The notes: generated by a model from the letters alone, not told the origin. Positions 20,625 to 38,733 are shown, counted from the stretch's first letter. The stretch is DNA of 64,000 bases from Coprinellus micaceus (GCA_951394405.1 OX596343.1:1054001-1118000), one strand, 5' to 3'. Numbers and translations are program-made.

Positions 20625-22469
20625 ATGGCAGGCTCAGCTACAAATCTCGACTACTCTTCATTCTCCGGGGCTTCACGACTACTAATCGAGGCTTCCATGG
20701 TGTCCGAAACGGCGATCTACCATGCCCAGATAAAGAATCGTATCCAAGAGCTCGAGAAGGAAGCTCTCAGAATCGGCCAAGAAATCAGCGCGCTCAAGGG
20801 TTGCCATAACGCGACTACCGCGACGAATCGCCTTCCACCGGAGGTCCTCGCACTTATATTCTCATTTGTCTCAAAGTTCTACACATCCACCAGCATCCTC
20901 GACGTGACACATGTCTGCAGACACTGGAGGTTGATCGCCTTGGACCACCCCCAATTCTTCGCAGATCTCGGGGGAGCTGTTTTGCAGAGCGAAGCGCTCA
21001 CAAGGACGATGATCGGAATGTCGAAGGAAGCCCCCTTGACCTTTACCTGGCTTGGCGGGAAAGAATCCGCACCGTCGGAGGAGCCTCTCAACCTGAAGGC
21101 TCTCCTTTCTGCCACGTGCCGTGTTCACGACCGCCTCAAATCCTTCGTTTTTTGGAAGGCCGGCGACGAGGAATACGACGAGGACGACGAAGAAGACGAG
21201 ACCTTCACCCTTCAAGATGCTTTCCGCAGCTGGTACGAGCCCGGTTGTCGCGCGCCCATACTCGAGAAACTCTCCATCATGAACATTGTCGTCGACGGCT
21301 ACTACGAATCAAACGGTGACTTCCCGGACATAGAGAAGTTGCAGAGCGGTCATTTGAAGCAAACCCGTATGTTCCCCCGAGAGCACGTGTTGCTCAAGGG
21401 AGGCTTTCCAGCCCTCCGAGACATGACTCTATCCCACATCGGGCTTGCATGGAAGTACCTGCCGTTTGGGCCCAGCCTCGTGCACTTAAGGCTCCTCGAG
21501 GACCACAGCTTCCAAGGAAGGCTGTGCCGACCCTCTACTTCCGAATTCATCGACTCGCTCAAGCAGATGCCCCGACTCGAGACAATCAAGCTCCACAATT
21601 TCCTTCCTACCATCGACAAGGCACCCGACGGTGAAGTGTTCACATTCCCGTCTACACTTCAGACCTTGGACGTCATCGACGATTCCAAATTCCTCTCCCA
21701 CTTTCTCCGCATTTCCCGGGTCCTTGACCACGTCTCAGTTGCATTGGCATTCTTCCAACACTCTATCGATACAAACAAGATTGGAGAGACTATCACATAC
21801 CTCAAGAAGGCCATCGGCGAGATCCGCTCCCAGGCCGGTGCAACGAATTTTGTCGACTTTGGGTCTCTTTGCTTCCAAATTTGGTTCGACGATCGCGAAA
21901 GCCCGGAAAGAGCTCAAGATTTGGAAGGTTATCTGGCCCCCATTTGGGTGGACTGTCGCCTGGGTCCCACTCCAAGCTTGGAGCCTGAGGAATACTACTC
22001 CGTCATCACCCAGCATTTCGACATATCGTGCATCCACAGCTTGCAGCTTGTGTCTACTGATCTGAAGATCTACGAAGACGAAGCTTGGTCTTTTTTCAGT
22101 CACCTGCCAAAGCTGGAGACGTTGCTGTTCCACAACACCCAATTCACCCCCTTTATCAGCCAATTGAAACCGCAGGATTCTTCTTCCTCCACGGAAGGTG
22201 TAGGCAATGGACATCGGTGCCCTTTCCCCGCCCTAAAGACCATCATAGGCAAGTCTCCCCGCCGTGGGCCTGCGTTGCAGTCCCAAGATCAGAGGGGCGG
22301 CACTTCTGCTTTCACCGATATTCTCAACTCTCGCAAGCAGTTGGGTTGCCCGCTCCACAAGGTCGACTTCACCGAATCGGAGGTCAGCGAAGAGGTGGCT
22401 ACACAATTACGAGAGTCCGTCCTTGGGCTCGTTGTGTGTAGGTCAGTGGACTCTGATCTCATCTTATGA
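20625..22469 (+). CDS. F-box protein 2, intronless (614 residues)
   Basis: Start MAGSATNLDYSSFSG, then a coiled-coil-like helix (IKNRIQELEKEALRIGQEISALKG) and an F-box: NRLPPEVLALIFSFVSKF, then VTHVCRHWRLIALDHPQFFADLG. The remainder is Leu-rich and repeat-like. An acidic run (EEYDEDDEEDE near residue 185) is specific to this copy. It aligns in order with F-box gene 1 (MTLSHIGLAWKYLP, LVHLRLLEDHSF, FIDSLKQMPRLETIKL). Likely an SCF substrate adaptor; substrate unknown. Possible later starts exist at M25 and nearby, but the upstream Met follows a plausible 5' untranslated intron. Confidence 0.87.
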   Translation: MAGSATNLDYSSFSGASRLLIEASMVSETAIYHAQIKNRIQELEKEALRIGQEISALKGCHNATTATNRLPPEVLALIFSFVSKFYTSTSILDVTHVCRHWRLIALDHPQFFADLGGAVLQSEALTRTMIGMSKEAPLTFTWLGGKESAPSEEPLNLKALLSATCRVHDRLKSFVFWKAGDEEYDEDDEEDETFTLQDAFRSWYEPGCRAPILEKLSIMNIVVDGYYESNGDFPDIEKLQSGHLKQTRMFPREHVLLKGGFPALRDMTLSHIGLAWKYLPFGPSLVHLRLLEDHSFQGRLCRPSTSEFIDSLKQMPRLETIKLHNFLPTIDKAPDGEVFTFPSTLQTLDVIDDSKFLSHFLRISRVLDHVSVALAFFQHSIDTNKIGETITYLKKAIGEIRSQAGATNFVDFGSLCFQIWFDDRESPERAQDLEGYLAPIWVDCRLGPTPSLEPEEYYSVITQHFDISCIHSLQLVSTDLKIYEDEAWSFFSHLPKLETLLFHNTQFTPFISQLKPQDSSSSTEGVGNGHRCPFPALKTIIGKSPRRGPALQSQDQRGGTSAFTDILNSRKQLGCPLHKVDFTESEVSEEVATQLRESVLGLVVCRSVDSDLIL

Positions 22470-22796
22470 TTGTGGAGTAGAACTACCTATATGCATATCC
22501 CGGTGCTACTTGCACGTACCCGCTTTCTCCCTCGTACTTATATGATCGATGCCTAACATTAGCCTACGTTCGAATTCACGTATCCCACTGTACAAACCGG
22601 CTAATATATTACAACGAACGACTGAGAAGGATTATTGCTTTGTTGCGCGGCAGGGTGGCCAGGTCTATACGAAGGAAATATAACAACTCCAGAAATTGAC
22701 AGCGTAATAGAGGTATAGATACTCCGCTGGAATCGTGACCGGAAAAAAACACGTTTAACCGGGGCAGACAGAGTCCCCAACAGTTAGCCATATCAA
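22470..22796. other. Intergenic, convergent 3' ends
   Basis: Space between the 3' ends of F-box 2 and the ABC transporter. Nothing supported. Confidence 0.6.
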
Positions 22797-29019
<6,223 letters not shown>

Positions 29020-30206
29020 CTTGAAGCGGGAAGAGAGGGTACACTCTAGAGCTGCGATTTCCACTACAACGCCGTTTAAAACACTATCTCGAGATCCTTG
29101 TCAATTGCGCAGTCTGTTTGACCTCTAATGATCGCACATGGAGGTCGAATCTCCTTGCCAGTGATTGCGCCTTCTTCTCCTAGTCCATTTTTAGATTGCG
29201 TGGATGAGAGGGGGGGTACTTATGTGAGGTATCGAGCGCGCGGGTGGGGGGAATGCGGAGATGCCGAGAGTGCTATCATCACCGACATACCCAGTCGCCT
29301 CGATTGGCAAGGTGAATCCGGATTCCGGACTCATTTCAGAGTTATCAGATTCTTCAGGCTTCCCCGCAGTTAGTTGAATTGGTTGGTGTCGTGGCCGTCG
29401 ATATCGATTTCATTCCGATGTCAGACACCAGCGCTTTTTATCTGGTGAGTTGATAATTCGACTTTGGAATGAATGGAGGTCGCGGAAGAAGTGCTGCGCC
29501 GCAGATGCGGTCCGGTTGGAGCTTGATAACATACAAGAGCGTTTCATTCGGGAACGGGCTTGCAAAGTCCTCGAGAGTCCCCAGGACAACAACCACCTCC
29601 TACGGACCGCATGCCACCATCTTTCAACCACGAGTTCCCTCCAGAGTTGCCTTTCGCGCTCCTCCGTGCTGGCCATCGCCCGCCATCGGCGAGGTGCACC
29701 GGAAATGGACGACTATCCTTGCGAGAATCGCTACGCAAGAGGAGGGTGGGGATTGTCAGAGGTGGGAGTCGAGAAAGAGCCTCGTCAGCGCGATGGGGGC
29801 TGCGTGACAAAATGTGTGACCGTCGAGCAACGTGACGTGACGCTCACGCGTAAACCGTCACATCCCCAACGATTTTAAGCGCTCAAACTTCGGAAGCGGT
29901 TCGGAGTCCGGCATGGCGACCCGCAGGCCCCAAAACTTCGCATTCATCTTCATCTTCATCCTACTCAAATGTACACTTTTAAACACATTATAAGGGGTCG
30001 TGAGAGTTGGGTAATAATCCAACGGGAGGCGAGCGGAAGGTACACAAGACGAGGAGGGGAAAAGAAAGCGACTGACTAAATGGATGTACGGAAAGCAGGA
30101 GGGGATCCAGGGTGTGTATGGTGCATGAAATAACGATATGCATTTGTCTAATGTATTATGCGATGTGAATGATACTACCAAGCCTCGTAAAACTCGTCCC
30201 CGTCCT
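29020..30206. other. Intergenic, no supported gene
   Basis: Upstream of the ABC transporter and downstream of the desaturase. Overlapping open frames on both strands at 29410-29880 lack recognisable motifs; one plus-strand stretch (LELDNIQERFIRERACKVLES) looks helical but no splice model joins it to anything. CGTGACGTGACG near 29830 is noted only as a repeat of TGACG. Confidence 0.5.
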
Positions 30207-31731
30207 CTAACCCAAGATACCCTCACCATCCGAGTACGCCGCGCTCGATGCATACGGGCTGCTGAGCTCAGTGTACTTGGCGATCTTCAGCCTCTGGCTG
30301 GGGGGAATGAGCTTCTCGTCGAGACCGTGAGGCATACCGCCATGAAGGACACCAACGCGCTTCATCGCGAGCAGGTTGTGCGCGGCGTTAGAGTGGTCGT
30401 AGACACCGCCGAAGAATGCGGTGGTAGCGTCCTTGCCGATGTACTTGATGATGAGGTGGGGTCCACCAGGGTGCTCGTCGACGAATGTCGAAACGTCGTG
30501 GATGAAACCGCCGATGAGGATGAGCGGACGGGACTTGGCCTGTTCTTGGACTGTGGGGAAAGGGGCGCCGTTAGGACCCTGCATGTGAGAATAAAAATAG
30601 GGAGTGTACGTACAGCTCTCGTAACTGATGACGGGCAAATCATTGCTATCGCTGGGCCAGGCCAATTTATCTTGCTGTCTCCTCAACTTCTTGAGCTCCA
30701 TCGTGAGCTGTCCCTTGCGGACTTCGTTGTCGGGGAAGACCTTGAGGTGGCTAGCGAGTCCGAGCTTCTGCATTGACCAGATGAACCACTTGGTGGGGTC
30801 GTACTGGTACCACTTGATAGCGTTACGGTAGTCCATAGGGAACTGGTGGTGGAAGTTGTGGTAGCCTTCGCCGACGGTGACGAGCGCGGTGATCATGTGG
30901 TCGCGGGGAGTGTGCTTGTCGTCGAAGGGACTCTCGCCGAGCCAGTGAGCGAGGGAGTTGACGCAGAAAGTGGACTAGAGTAGCGACGTGTCGATTAGAG
31001 TGAGGTGGCATGGCGAATAGAAAACGATGACATACGTGATGAACGAAGCACAACCTAAGAACGCCAGCATAAATATATCCACCCCGTGCGTCGCCCCAGA
31101 GCAGCCAAGGAATGATAGTGGGGACGGCGAATCCCATGATGAGGAGGAAGGAGACGTAGTACTTGTGCTGGAACTTGACAACGGGGTTCTTGCTCAGGTC
31201 GCTGATATCGGCGACACCAGGGCGGCGGCGAGGCTTGAGGAGCATCCATCCCACATGAGAGTAGAAGAAGCCTTTGTGGGCGTTGTAGGGGTCGAGCTCG
31301 GTGTCGGTGTACCTGTGGTGAGCCCTGTGCCCCCGACTCCACCACTTGATAGAACCCTCGACGGCACCCGCACCAAAGGCGGCCAGGATATACTGCAGGG
31401 GTACGCTGGCGTTGTAGGCGCGGTGGGCCCAGAGCCGGTGGTAGCCAGCGGTGATGCCGAGGCCCGTGCAGTAATAGTAGAAGACGGAGAACAAGGCCGT
31501 CTGCCACTTGAGGGGGGTGTAGATGGCACCAACGAGCCCAATGAGGGGGGTGAGGGTGAGGATGGCGCAGTTGAGGAAGTTGAGCTCGTTGAGGACGTTG
31601 CTCCACTGGAAGGGCGGGCGCGCCTTTGTAGTTTTGAGGGTGTGCTGGACGTAGTTGTCGGGGATGTTGAGGTCGGCGGGGACGATGTTGTCGACGTCCG
31701 CCGCCGTCTTGGACGCTGTGGAGGGCGCCAT
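30207..31731 (-). CDS. OLE1: Delta-9 (stearoyl-CoA) fatty acid desaturase with C-terminal cytochrome b5
   Basis: Makes oleic and palmitoleic acid from saturated acyl-CoA in the endoplasmic reticulum membrane. All three His boxes are present: HRLWAH, HRAHH and HNFHH. Four membrane segments flank them (NCAILTLTPLIGLVGAIY, ALFSVFYYYCTGLGI, and so on). After two introns the C-terminus carries a cytochrome b5 domain with haem motif HPGG (FVDEHPGGPHLI) and a second His in YDHSNAAHN. This is the usual fungal OLE1 fusion layout, about 450 residues. I chose MAPSTASKTA at 31731; an in-frame Met 24 codons upstream (31803) would lie on the TATA box, so it is unlikely. Confidence 0.93.
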
Positions 31732-31801
31732 GGTGGATGAGGGAGAGGGATGGGTGAGGTGGAGGAAAGAGCCTGAAGGGCGGAGTACGAATTGGGCGGT
31801 C

Positions 31802-31808
31802 ATATATA
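31802..31808 (-). promoter_or_regulatory. TATA box of the desaturase
   Basis: The coding strand reads CCTATATATG about 72 bases before the ATG at 31731. Confidence 0.5.
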
Positions 31809-32792
31809 GGTCTAAATTTCCGTTGGGGCAAATGATGGCAAACGTTACTCACTCCCCAGCGAATCGGTCCACTGCGCCTGGCCACATCTAGCGTTGCATT
31901 TGCATTCACATGCATATGTTCTAGTGCCAGTAAACATTTCCAGAGCATTCTTGGCCCCCGCAGTCCCCTCCGAACCCCCCATTCGCTCACAATCGTCCCT
32001 TTGGGCCTTCCCCAGAGCTCCAACATGCGCCCACCATTACTCCCAAAAAGGAAACTAACCGCCCCGAGCATTTTCCACCGCGGGAATGCAGCTCCAATTA
32101 TTGGGTGGGCGCCAAGTTAATGAGTACGTGGTGATTGGTGGAGTTGGCGTAGCAAACCAGGGCTTCCGAGATGGTCGTGGTCCGGGGCGGCAACAACCAC
32201 GATTTCGGGCTGTCCGTCGTCGCAGTAATATTCCAGACCCCTCTTCTTGACTCCACCTCACGATGGCGGAGAAATGGGGAATACGCTCTCCTAGCACATT
32301 TTCCCGATATGAAGATCTTCGAGGCGGCCTCACTGCCTCCACACCACTCTTCGGCCACATCCATTGGGGCGGCCGTTACTCAGGGCTTACAGATGCATCC
32401 AGGCCTGTAGTAACTCGTAGGCAAGGCTGCGCAAGGGTAACAAGTTGGGGCGTTTGGAAGAAGCTCAAAGAAGCTTGGGGTGCGTGGAGACCCTGACAGA
32501 AAGGGTGGGCGCTAATAGTAGGGCCTTCATGTGAAGGGATCAACGGAAGCAACCGGTTATTGGGAAGCCGAATCGACCCCAACGAGATCTTGCAGGATCT
32601 CGCGTGGCACTGCAAAGGCACGCAGCCGGTATACCCATCCAGCTATAAGCCTGCCAAATCGAGCGAACGAGGGTCGTTGTGGTGCTTGGATACTGGTAGA
32701 ACAAGGTGTGGAACTATTGAACAGTCCTAAGATGACCGTTCAACGGGGTCAGGTGGTACTCTAGCTCGTCTTCACCGGCAGAACTAGAAGCC
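31809..32792. other. Intergenic, upstream of the desaturase
   Basis: About 1 kb with no supported gene. Short frames near 32171-32620 show no protein character. Probably desaturase promoter plus the 3' flank of the next gene. Confidence 0.5.
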
Positions 32793-34597
32793 TTACGACG
32801 GACGAGGAGCAGCGATCGTCGCAAATGTGTATCGGCCCAACCCCGCCACAGAACAGGCCAGCTGGACGCTACCATTGTCATACCCTCCCCGTGAGTCCAA
32901 GTCGACGTACTGCGCGACGATGGCCCGCGCACGATCGTCATTGAACAGCGCAACCCCCGATTCTTCCCAGTCAGGCGCAAGCTCCGTAGTCAGCTGAAGA
33001 TACTCATCGATCAGCATATCCCTCATATCGGCGAGGTATGCGCATCTCGTGGGCCTGCCGCTATTGGCGCTGCCATCCAAGAACGATAGATTGGCGTAAG
33101 AGCCATGCAAGAGCGTCTCCAAGATGTAAAGCTCGAACAGCTTGACCCTACGACGCTCCCAAACGTAGTTCAGGTGGAGGTCCGTTGCGCACGGATAGCT
33201 TCAATTGATGGGCCCTCACACTTGTGAGTGGAAGATGCTCACCGATGCGCCTGATACGGCTGGTCTCATACTCCTCATTGTGGAGGATCGCCCAATCCTC
33301 TTCTGACGTGCAGTGGAACATTAGGTGACAGAACGAGACCACGAACACTCATGAGCACTATTTGGCGGTTGGAAAGGCTGACCCGAATCATGCTGTCCAG
33401 CATCGTCAATGGGGACCGCCAAAGGGCCATGTACCGACGTGGGCCAATGCGTGGATGGTGGCTGACAGTGCAGAGCCTTTGGAACAGCGGACTCACCCCG
33501 ACGCTCTCGTCCCATGGACTAGATGGAATGAAAGTCGCGTCCGGCACCGCGCAAAGATCCAGGACGATGAGTTTGAGGAACCCCACTTCCAGGAGGGTTG
33601 GGACGAGAGAAATGATGTTTCTCGCGTCAGCGAAGACCATGAGCACGACGAGCGACGAAACGTGGCCTGCGAAGAGCCCAGGGTCGGGTGATAAAGTCGA
33701 ACGACAACGCCTAAAGCGACAGCCGAACTCAGAAAGTTAGTCGGACCTGGTAATCGCCTCGGCAATGCCCCTAACCGAGAAGAGCCCTCGAGTCGAGAGG
33801 AGGAGGAGGATCGGCACGGAGAAGTCGACTGCAAGATGGTCCTGTTAGTATCTTAGCCGTTGGTAGAGAGCTTAGACCATTCGGCAAGGCGGTCGCAGAA
33901 CACCGTCGCCAAACGTCTCAGGCTACACTTGCTCAACAAGCCGACCCTCTCCATGAAATGTTGAAGGAATGCCTCCGTATAGTCCTCAGGGACCGTTGGT
34001 CGTTGAGACACCTCCTCCAGCACAATCTACAACCCATAGTTCACCATCTTCTCCGCGTATGACGGGTAGTCCTTGAGGTGGGGCAGCGTCATCTCGAGGA
34101 GCATATTGACTCGAGCCGTTGCCTTATTCCGAATGTCGTCTGGAGGCTGGTCGGGTAAGAACTTGGTATTGCGAGCGAATGTTTCAAGCCAGGAGAGGAG
34201 ATCCTCCAAGTTCATCAAGAGGGTTCTGGGCATTCGTTCCCGAAGGTCCTCGCTAGCATTGGCGATGAACCTGAAGGCCCCGTCCATCCCCGCCATACAG
34301 GCCCATGCAAGCCTGAACGCCCTGGCGGCATCTTAGGGTGGGAGCTGGCCGGACCTGAAACTGGCGATAGGATCCTCCAGCTCTTCGAAATGGTGGAGAA
34401 CAATAGTTAGCGCGCGATCTAAATCTGCAATATTTTGAGGTTATTCCGAGCCCAAAGGGTTGACATGTGGAATCGAACCTCTGTTGGCTTCGTTTAGGAG
34501 TTTCAGCTGTAAGTTTCGATGTTAGCCTGTGCTGAATCGTCGGCGGAGGGGAGAGGAACCACGTACTACGGTTTGTACACTCTTTTCACTGCGCATG
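32793..34597 (-). CDS. Uncharacterised multi-exon gene with an in-frame TAG
   Basis: Family not recognised. Exons can be followed from about MRSEKSVQTV (34597) through LKLLNEANR, DLDRALTIVLHHFEELEDPI, DAARAFRLAWACMAGMDGAF with NLEDLLSWLETFARN, IVLEEVSQRPTVPEDYTEAFLQ, VDFSVPILLLLSTRGLFSVRGIAEAIT, SSLVVLMVFADARNIISLVPTLLEVGF, MFHCTSEEDWAILHNEEY and a last exon LFELYILETLLHGSYANLSFL to ATIAAPRPS (32793). Splice phases agree between the later exons. Between MVNYGL and IVLEEVSQ the same frame holds a TAG (34027-34029) with no normal-sized intron that removes it cleanly. It could be a pseudogene, a sequencing error, an exon shortened by an 84-base intron, or two genes. The 5' end is uncertain. Mostly helical, soluble-looking protein. 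Confidence 0.5.
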
Positions 34598-35173
34598 TTG
34601 ACCTGAGCAAGGGAGTGACCTAAATGCCCAAGCTCTAGCGCGGCGTCGAGGCGTGGTGGTGGTGGTGGCGTGGTGGGAGTCTAAGCCGACATGGTCCAAT
34701 TCTGAACACCGGATGGTTTCAAATCGAGCTCTGTAAACAGGGGCCCTGTGTCATGTCCCCACCTGTGATGCCTAAACTGGTCACTCAGCGAGTTGACGCC
34801 TCGCGCAGGTCGACGGTAACGCGCCCCAGTGCATGTCCGCGATCCAATTCGACACGAACACAACTAGTAATAGGAAAATATGTCGCGAAATAGAAGTCCC
34901 ATGCGTAGAGACTAAAATCGCAGTGCAATAAAGAGTACCATCCGCGCCCGATCTGCATCGTATTTAGACCATTTGGCACGACAACCGCCCAACCCCAGCG
35001 CCTCATATGAGGTCTATTTGGGGGGCTTCTCCACCGGCAAGACGTAAGTATTGAGATCCCAAGACTCTCTTCAGTAGATGCACTTCAATATATCACGGAT
35101 TATGTGCCCTGGCAGTGTTTCCAAAGGGACTTCTTCAACAACTCCATCATGTGCGGAGGTGCGGGTGTTAGGC
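34598..35173. other. Intergenic, no supported gene
   Basis: Upstream of the previous gene and downstream of MYND 3. A minus-strand frame at 34785-35006 has no recognisable features. Confidence 0.5.
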
Positions 35174-37608
35174 CTACTTCGTTTGAGCAACTTTGCACGG
35201 TTTCTTATGGTCCGACCAGTGTGCCTTCTGACACGAGGCGTCGCAGTACCTACAAGGTGGGGTGTTAGAACTTGATATAAGGAGGAAAGGCATAGAAGTG
35301 AGGACGTACCGAGCCTTCTCGCATCCAGAGCATTTCCTGAGCACGGCAGATGGGTTACCACAATGGGAGCACCTATACAGTTCTACCATGTTCGCGCTGA
35401 CCTTCGGGTGATGTTTCATCTTCTCTTCCTTCAGCTCGTCTTTCACCTGTGCTTCGCCGTGCTTGTGGACATGCACACCCTCTGAATCCTGCTCGCAGTC
35501 CAAATGCAAGTCCTCTAACCACGCCGCCAGATCGTCCTTTCCCTTCTCGGCTTCTACTTCCGGGAGAGACTTTCCCCCCGCAGCGCGGTCGAAAACGCTT
35601 GCGTATTTCTCCGTAGATTCTTTGTATAGTCTTCGGACGGTTCCTTGAGTCAGGCGAAGTACTGTCTTTGGGGACCCCATGCCCAATAGTTTTCCAAAAT
35701 CGTCTGCGATGGCAAGGGTGGTGATTCCGCGCTGAAGTGGAACTCATTAATGACGGCCTTGAAAGAGAGGACCACGTAAAAGTCAGAACCCACCTCGATC
35801 TCCCTCAAGTCAGGGCTGATCTTCTCGGACACGACAATGGTAAGGAGGATGAACCAGTAGGCGACGTTTTTCATGTACCGATTGTCCGGTGGAGCTTCTT
35901 CAAGGAACCGCTTCGCGTCCTCGAGCGAGCTCTGCAAAAACGCGACACCCACTTGCCACTTGCTCGCTTCCTCGTCCTCCCCTCCCTCTTCATGCGCTGC
36001 CTTCTGCAATGCTTCGAGCCCCAGCTCAGCTGAGTGCTCAACGGCCCTCTGCATGAGCTGGAACCTAACGAAAGGCGTAATGTCCTGACACTTCATCCCT
36101 TTCTTGGACGCACGCAGTCCGTCGGTATGATTGGCGACAAGTGAAACCGCGTAGTGGTAATAGGCGAAGCTCGGGTTCCGGTCGATCGCCCTGCGCGCCA
36201 GGTCGGCAGCCTCCCCCACTTTGGATCGCATGATCTTGAACTTGATATCCAACACATCCGCAGCATCCTTCTCCCCGGGACCTCCCCTCTCCCTCAGAGC
36301 CTTAGCACAAACCGGTAGCGCGTCCCCATACCGGTCGAACGGCAACCCCAGCTCCTCTTTTCCAATCCGTTCCCTCCTTCCTGTACGCTCGTTCACGGCC
36401 TCGTAATACCCATCCGCGATCGAGAACTCAGTCGAAAGGATCAGCCGAGACAGCTTCAAGCCAAGCTTGTGCAGGTCCCTGTCCTGCGGATATGCCATGA
36501 TTGCTTTGGTGAATGTGCTCGTTGCGTTCAGGGTGGCGTACATGTCGCACTTCGTATGTCCATAGTCCATCATCAGGTCAATGAGGTGGTCGGGTGTACT
36601 CTGGCTTTGGACGATTTGGATGAGGCGATTCGGGTCGAGTTGTTGAGTGTCGTCCTCTGAGGTGGATTTATGGAGCCGCAGGAGTCCACCAAGGCACAGG
36701 GCACGCGTGTCCCACTCCTTCGACCGTAGTCCGGCGACGAGGATTTTAGTCGCTTCAGGAGCCTTTTGGTACGAATGCGAGAAGAATAGAGTGGAGGTGG
36801 CAATGATTTCAGCGCCATGGATGATGCAGGATCGATTGGACCGAGGTTGAAATATGCACCGAACGGTGGTGTCGAGGATCCGTGCCATGTCGGGCTGCAA
36901 TTGTTTTAAGACCCTGGGGTAGGTTGGGTTGTTCTCGGTACCTTCCACAGCAGAACCAATGCTATGCGCTAGGATCGAGACGACAAGGTCACAGAGGAGA
37001 GGGTCATCGGGGTAGGCGTCAGCAATTTTGGCAAGGGAAGCAGCGTGTGAGGCAAGCGAGGACCTGATGGTGGCTCCCCCATGCTGCGTGATTAGAGTTA
37101 AAGCGCGTAGGGCGAGAAAGCGTGTTGAATCGATACTGAGAAGGGGGACGAGCTTGTCCAGGAGTCCTAGTTGTCAAGGGTTGGTCCCCTGCCAGGCCAG
37201 CATGAATGGATACGCACCTTTCTCGAAAAGCCTGTTTCTCAGTAACGAATCTACACACATCTTGGCGTATATTCCCACAATGCCACCCCTAATCTTCTCA
37301 TGTTCGATGTACTTCTGATACGCTGAATCGAGCTTCTTGTAGATTGCGTCGAAGTTTGCATGGATCTTCTTCAGGCCGTTTCGAGTCGTCATGTCTGCAC
37401 TTTTCAGCAGCCCCACCTCGGTAAAGGTATACCAGCACTTACCTGGGAGCTCAAAGAACTGACACAAAACATTCACCGCCGGCGTCCACCCATCTGCGTG
37501 GTCGACTTTGTCGACATAGGCATCGCGAGGAACAACGGAACCGGAGGGTTGGGACTGTCTGGCCTTCTTCGCTTTCGCTGATTTGGCACGGTTACCTGGA
37601 CCTGGCAT
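35174..37608 (-). CDS. MYND zinc-finger protein 3
   Basis: Start MPGPGNRAKSAKAKKARQSQ; exon 1 ends DHADGWTPAVNVLCQFFELP; exon 2 begins MTTRNGLKKIHANFDAIYKKLD. The large helical exon has PEATKILVAGLRSKEWDTRALC, PFDRYGDALPVCAKALRERG, FAYYHYAVSLVANHTDGLRASKKG and PDNRYMKNVAYWF. The C-terminal finger is YRCSHCGNPSAVLRKCSGCEKARYCDASCQKAHWSDH and a final Cys, ending KVAQTK at 35174, split by an intron after CEKAR. All zinc ligands are present. It shares more with MYND 2 than with MYND 1 by eye (for example the near-identical N-terminus and DAxCQKAHW). Function unknown beyond a probable protein-interaction role. Confidence 0.88.
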
Positions 37609-38332
37609 ATCGAAAAGGTGTTGTTTCTTGCCTGGACATCAGCAACCTTCACGAGGAATAGAAGGTGACGGTTGAATCCAAGTGCTGGTTGATCTCAATT
37701 CCCATGCCGTTTGATCTACTAGAGTTGATCCAGCGCCTGTTTGGACATGGGAAGCCCCTATCTCGGACGAGCGCGCAGAACAAATAGAGCGTGAAGAACC
37801 CGTAGAGGCCGTTGTTTGCTGTATGAAGGAACTTGGCTTAGAGAACTAGGTGCTTGCTAGGGGTCGCGAAAGGCTCGAATCGGTTTCGCATGGTTGATGA
37901 ACCTAATGGGAGAGTGATAAGAGGCTGGTTGCGTGGGCTGCCTTACTGGTAGGGACCCCCAAAAGCCACAGCCCGGTGCTTTCCAGACCTGAATAGCCGT
38001 GTGAGCTGGTGGAGGGCGGGAGTGGTGGACGTCAAAAATTCGCGCGTGAAAATCACTGGACGGGAGTGACGAACCCCGTAGCTCAATGAAGTGACGTGGT
38101 ACGCGTCCCTCATCAAACCCTCGAAAAGGATCGCGTTTGTTTTTTGGGGACGCTGACCGGTGACCAAACAGGATGGATCTTCGCGGGGCTCCCTCGGACT
38201 CGCCGCCTCCAGACTTTCCACACGCTGGCATACGGTCAAAGCGAATCCACACACCGGTAAACGCCACTGCCAATCCAACACTGATCAAAGCCCCTCGGGA
38301 AAAACAAATCAAAGCCCTCTCCCTATAAGGGG
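37609..38332. other. Intergenic, no supported gene
   Basis: Divergent promoter space between MYND 3 (-) and the small zinc-finger gene (+). Nothing else supported. Confidence 0.5.
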
Positions 38333-38340
38333 TATAAATA
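38333..38340 (+). promoter_or_regulatory. TATA box TATAAATA
   Basis: Consensus TATA element 82-89 bases before the ATG of the small zinc-finger gene. Confidence 0.6.
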
Positions 38341-38421
38341 CGCGGAGTTTTCCGCCTCGAACTATCACCTTCATCTCCCCACCATTATCCCAGGCTCACC
38401 CTAACGCCAATTGCAGAGAAC

Positions 38422-38733
38422 ATGTCAGCTCACTACAGACGCGCCTTCTGCTGCGACTTTCCTGACTGCGACGATTCTTCGCATTCAAGGACCTATTTTG
38501 AGGACCACATCAATGCTCATACAGAAGGAAAGATGTCTGCCGATATAGTATGCCCATGCAAGCTCGCTTGGCTTTGGCGACACAGCGTTATCGGCCGTCG
38601 CAAGGTCCATCTCCCCCTTGTTCCTGCTGGAGCCTCCTCCGCACATAGCGATAGCGTTTCCAAAAACCAGTTACCAGCCCTGTGGAACAACACAGCTTCA
38701 ACCTGGAAGAAGGGTCTAGATGACGGCGACTAA
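38422..38733 (+). CDS. Small single-exon C2H2-like protein (103 residues)
   Basis: Start MSAHYRRAFCCDFPDCDDSS. The segment CDFPDCDDSSHSRTYFEDHINAH has C-x4-C and H-x3-H spacing of a C2H2 finger (about residues 11-33), followed by a second Cys pair (CPCKLAW) without clear His partners. The rest is low complexity with a C-terminal Trp and Lys/Asp tail. A good TATA box lies at the right distance. The protein is short and has one finger only, so it may be a young gene, a fragment of a larger family, or a chance frame. DNA binding is not shown. Confidence 0.5.
   Translation: MSAHYRRAFCCDFPDCDDSSHSRTYFEDHINAHTEGKMSADIVCPCKLAWLWRHSVIGRRKVHLPLVPAGASSAHSDSVSKNQLPALWNNTASTWKKGLDDGD

Noticed and set aside
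29450..29878. Plus-strand frame starting MIIRLWNEWRSRKK
   Set aside because: No domain, no splice partners, and competing frames of equal length on the other strand.
31055..32071. A 338-codon minus-strand frame overlapping the desaturase
   Set aside because: Out of frame with the clear His-box desaturase; composition is Pro/His/Arg-rich shadow.
34027..34044. An 18-base GT-AG micro-intron removing the in-frame TAG
   Set aside because: Much shorter than any intron the spliceosome is known to remove in fungi; kept only as a remark.
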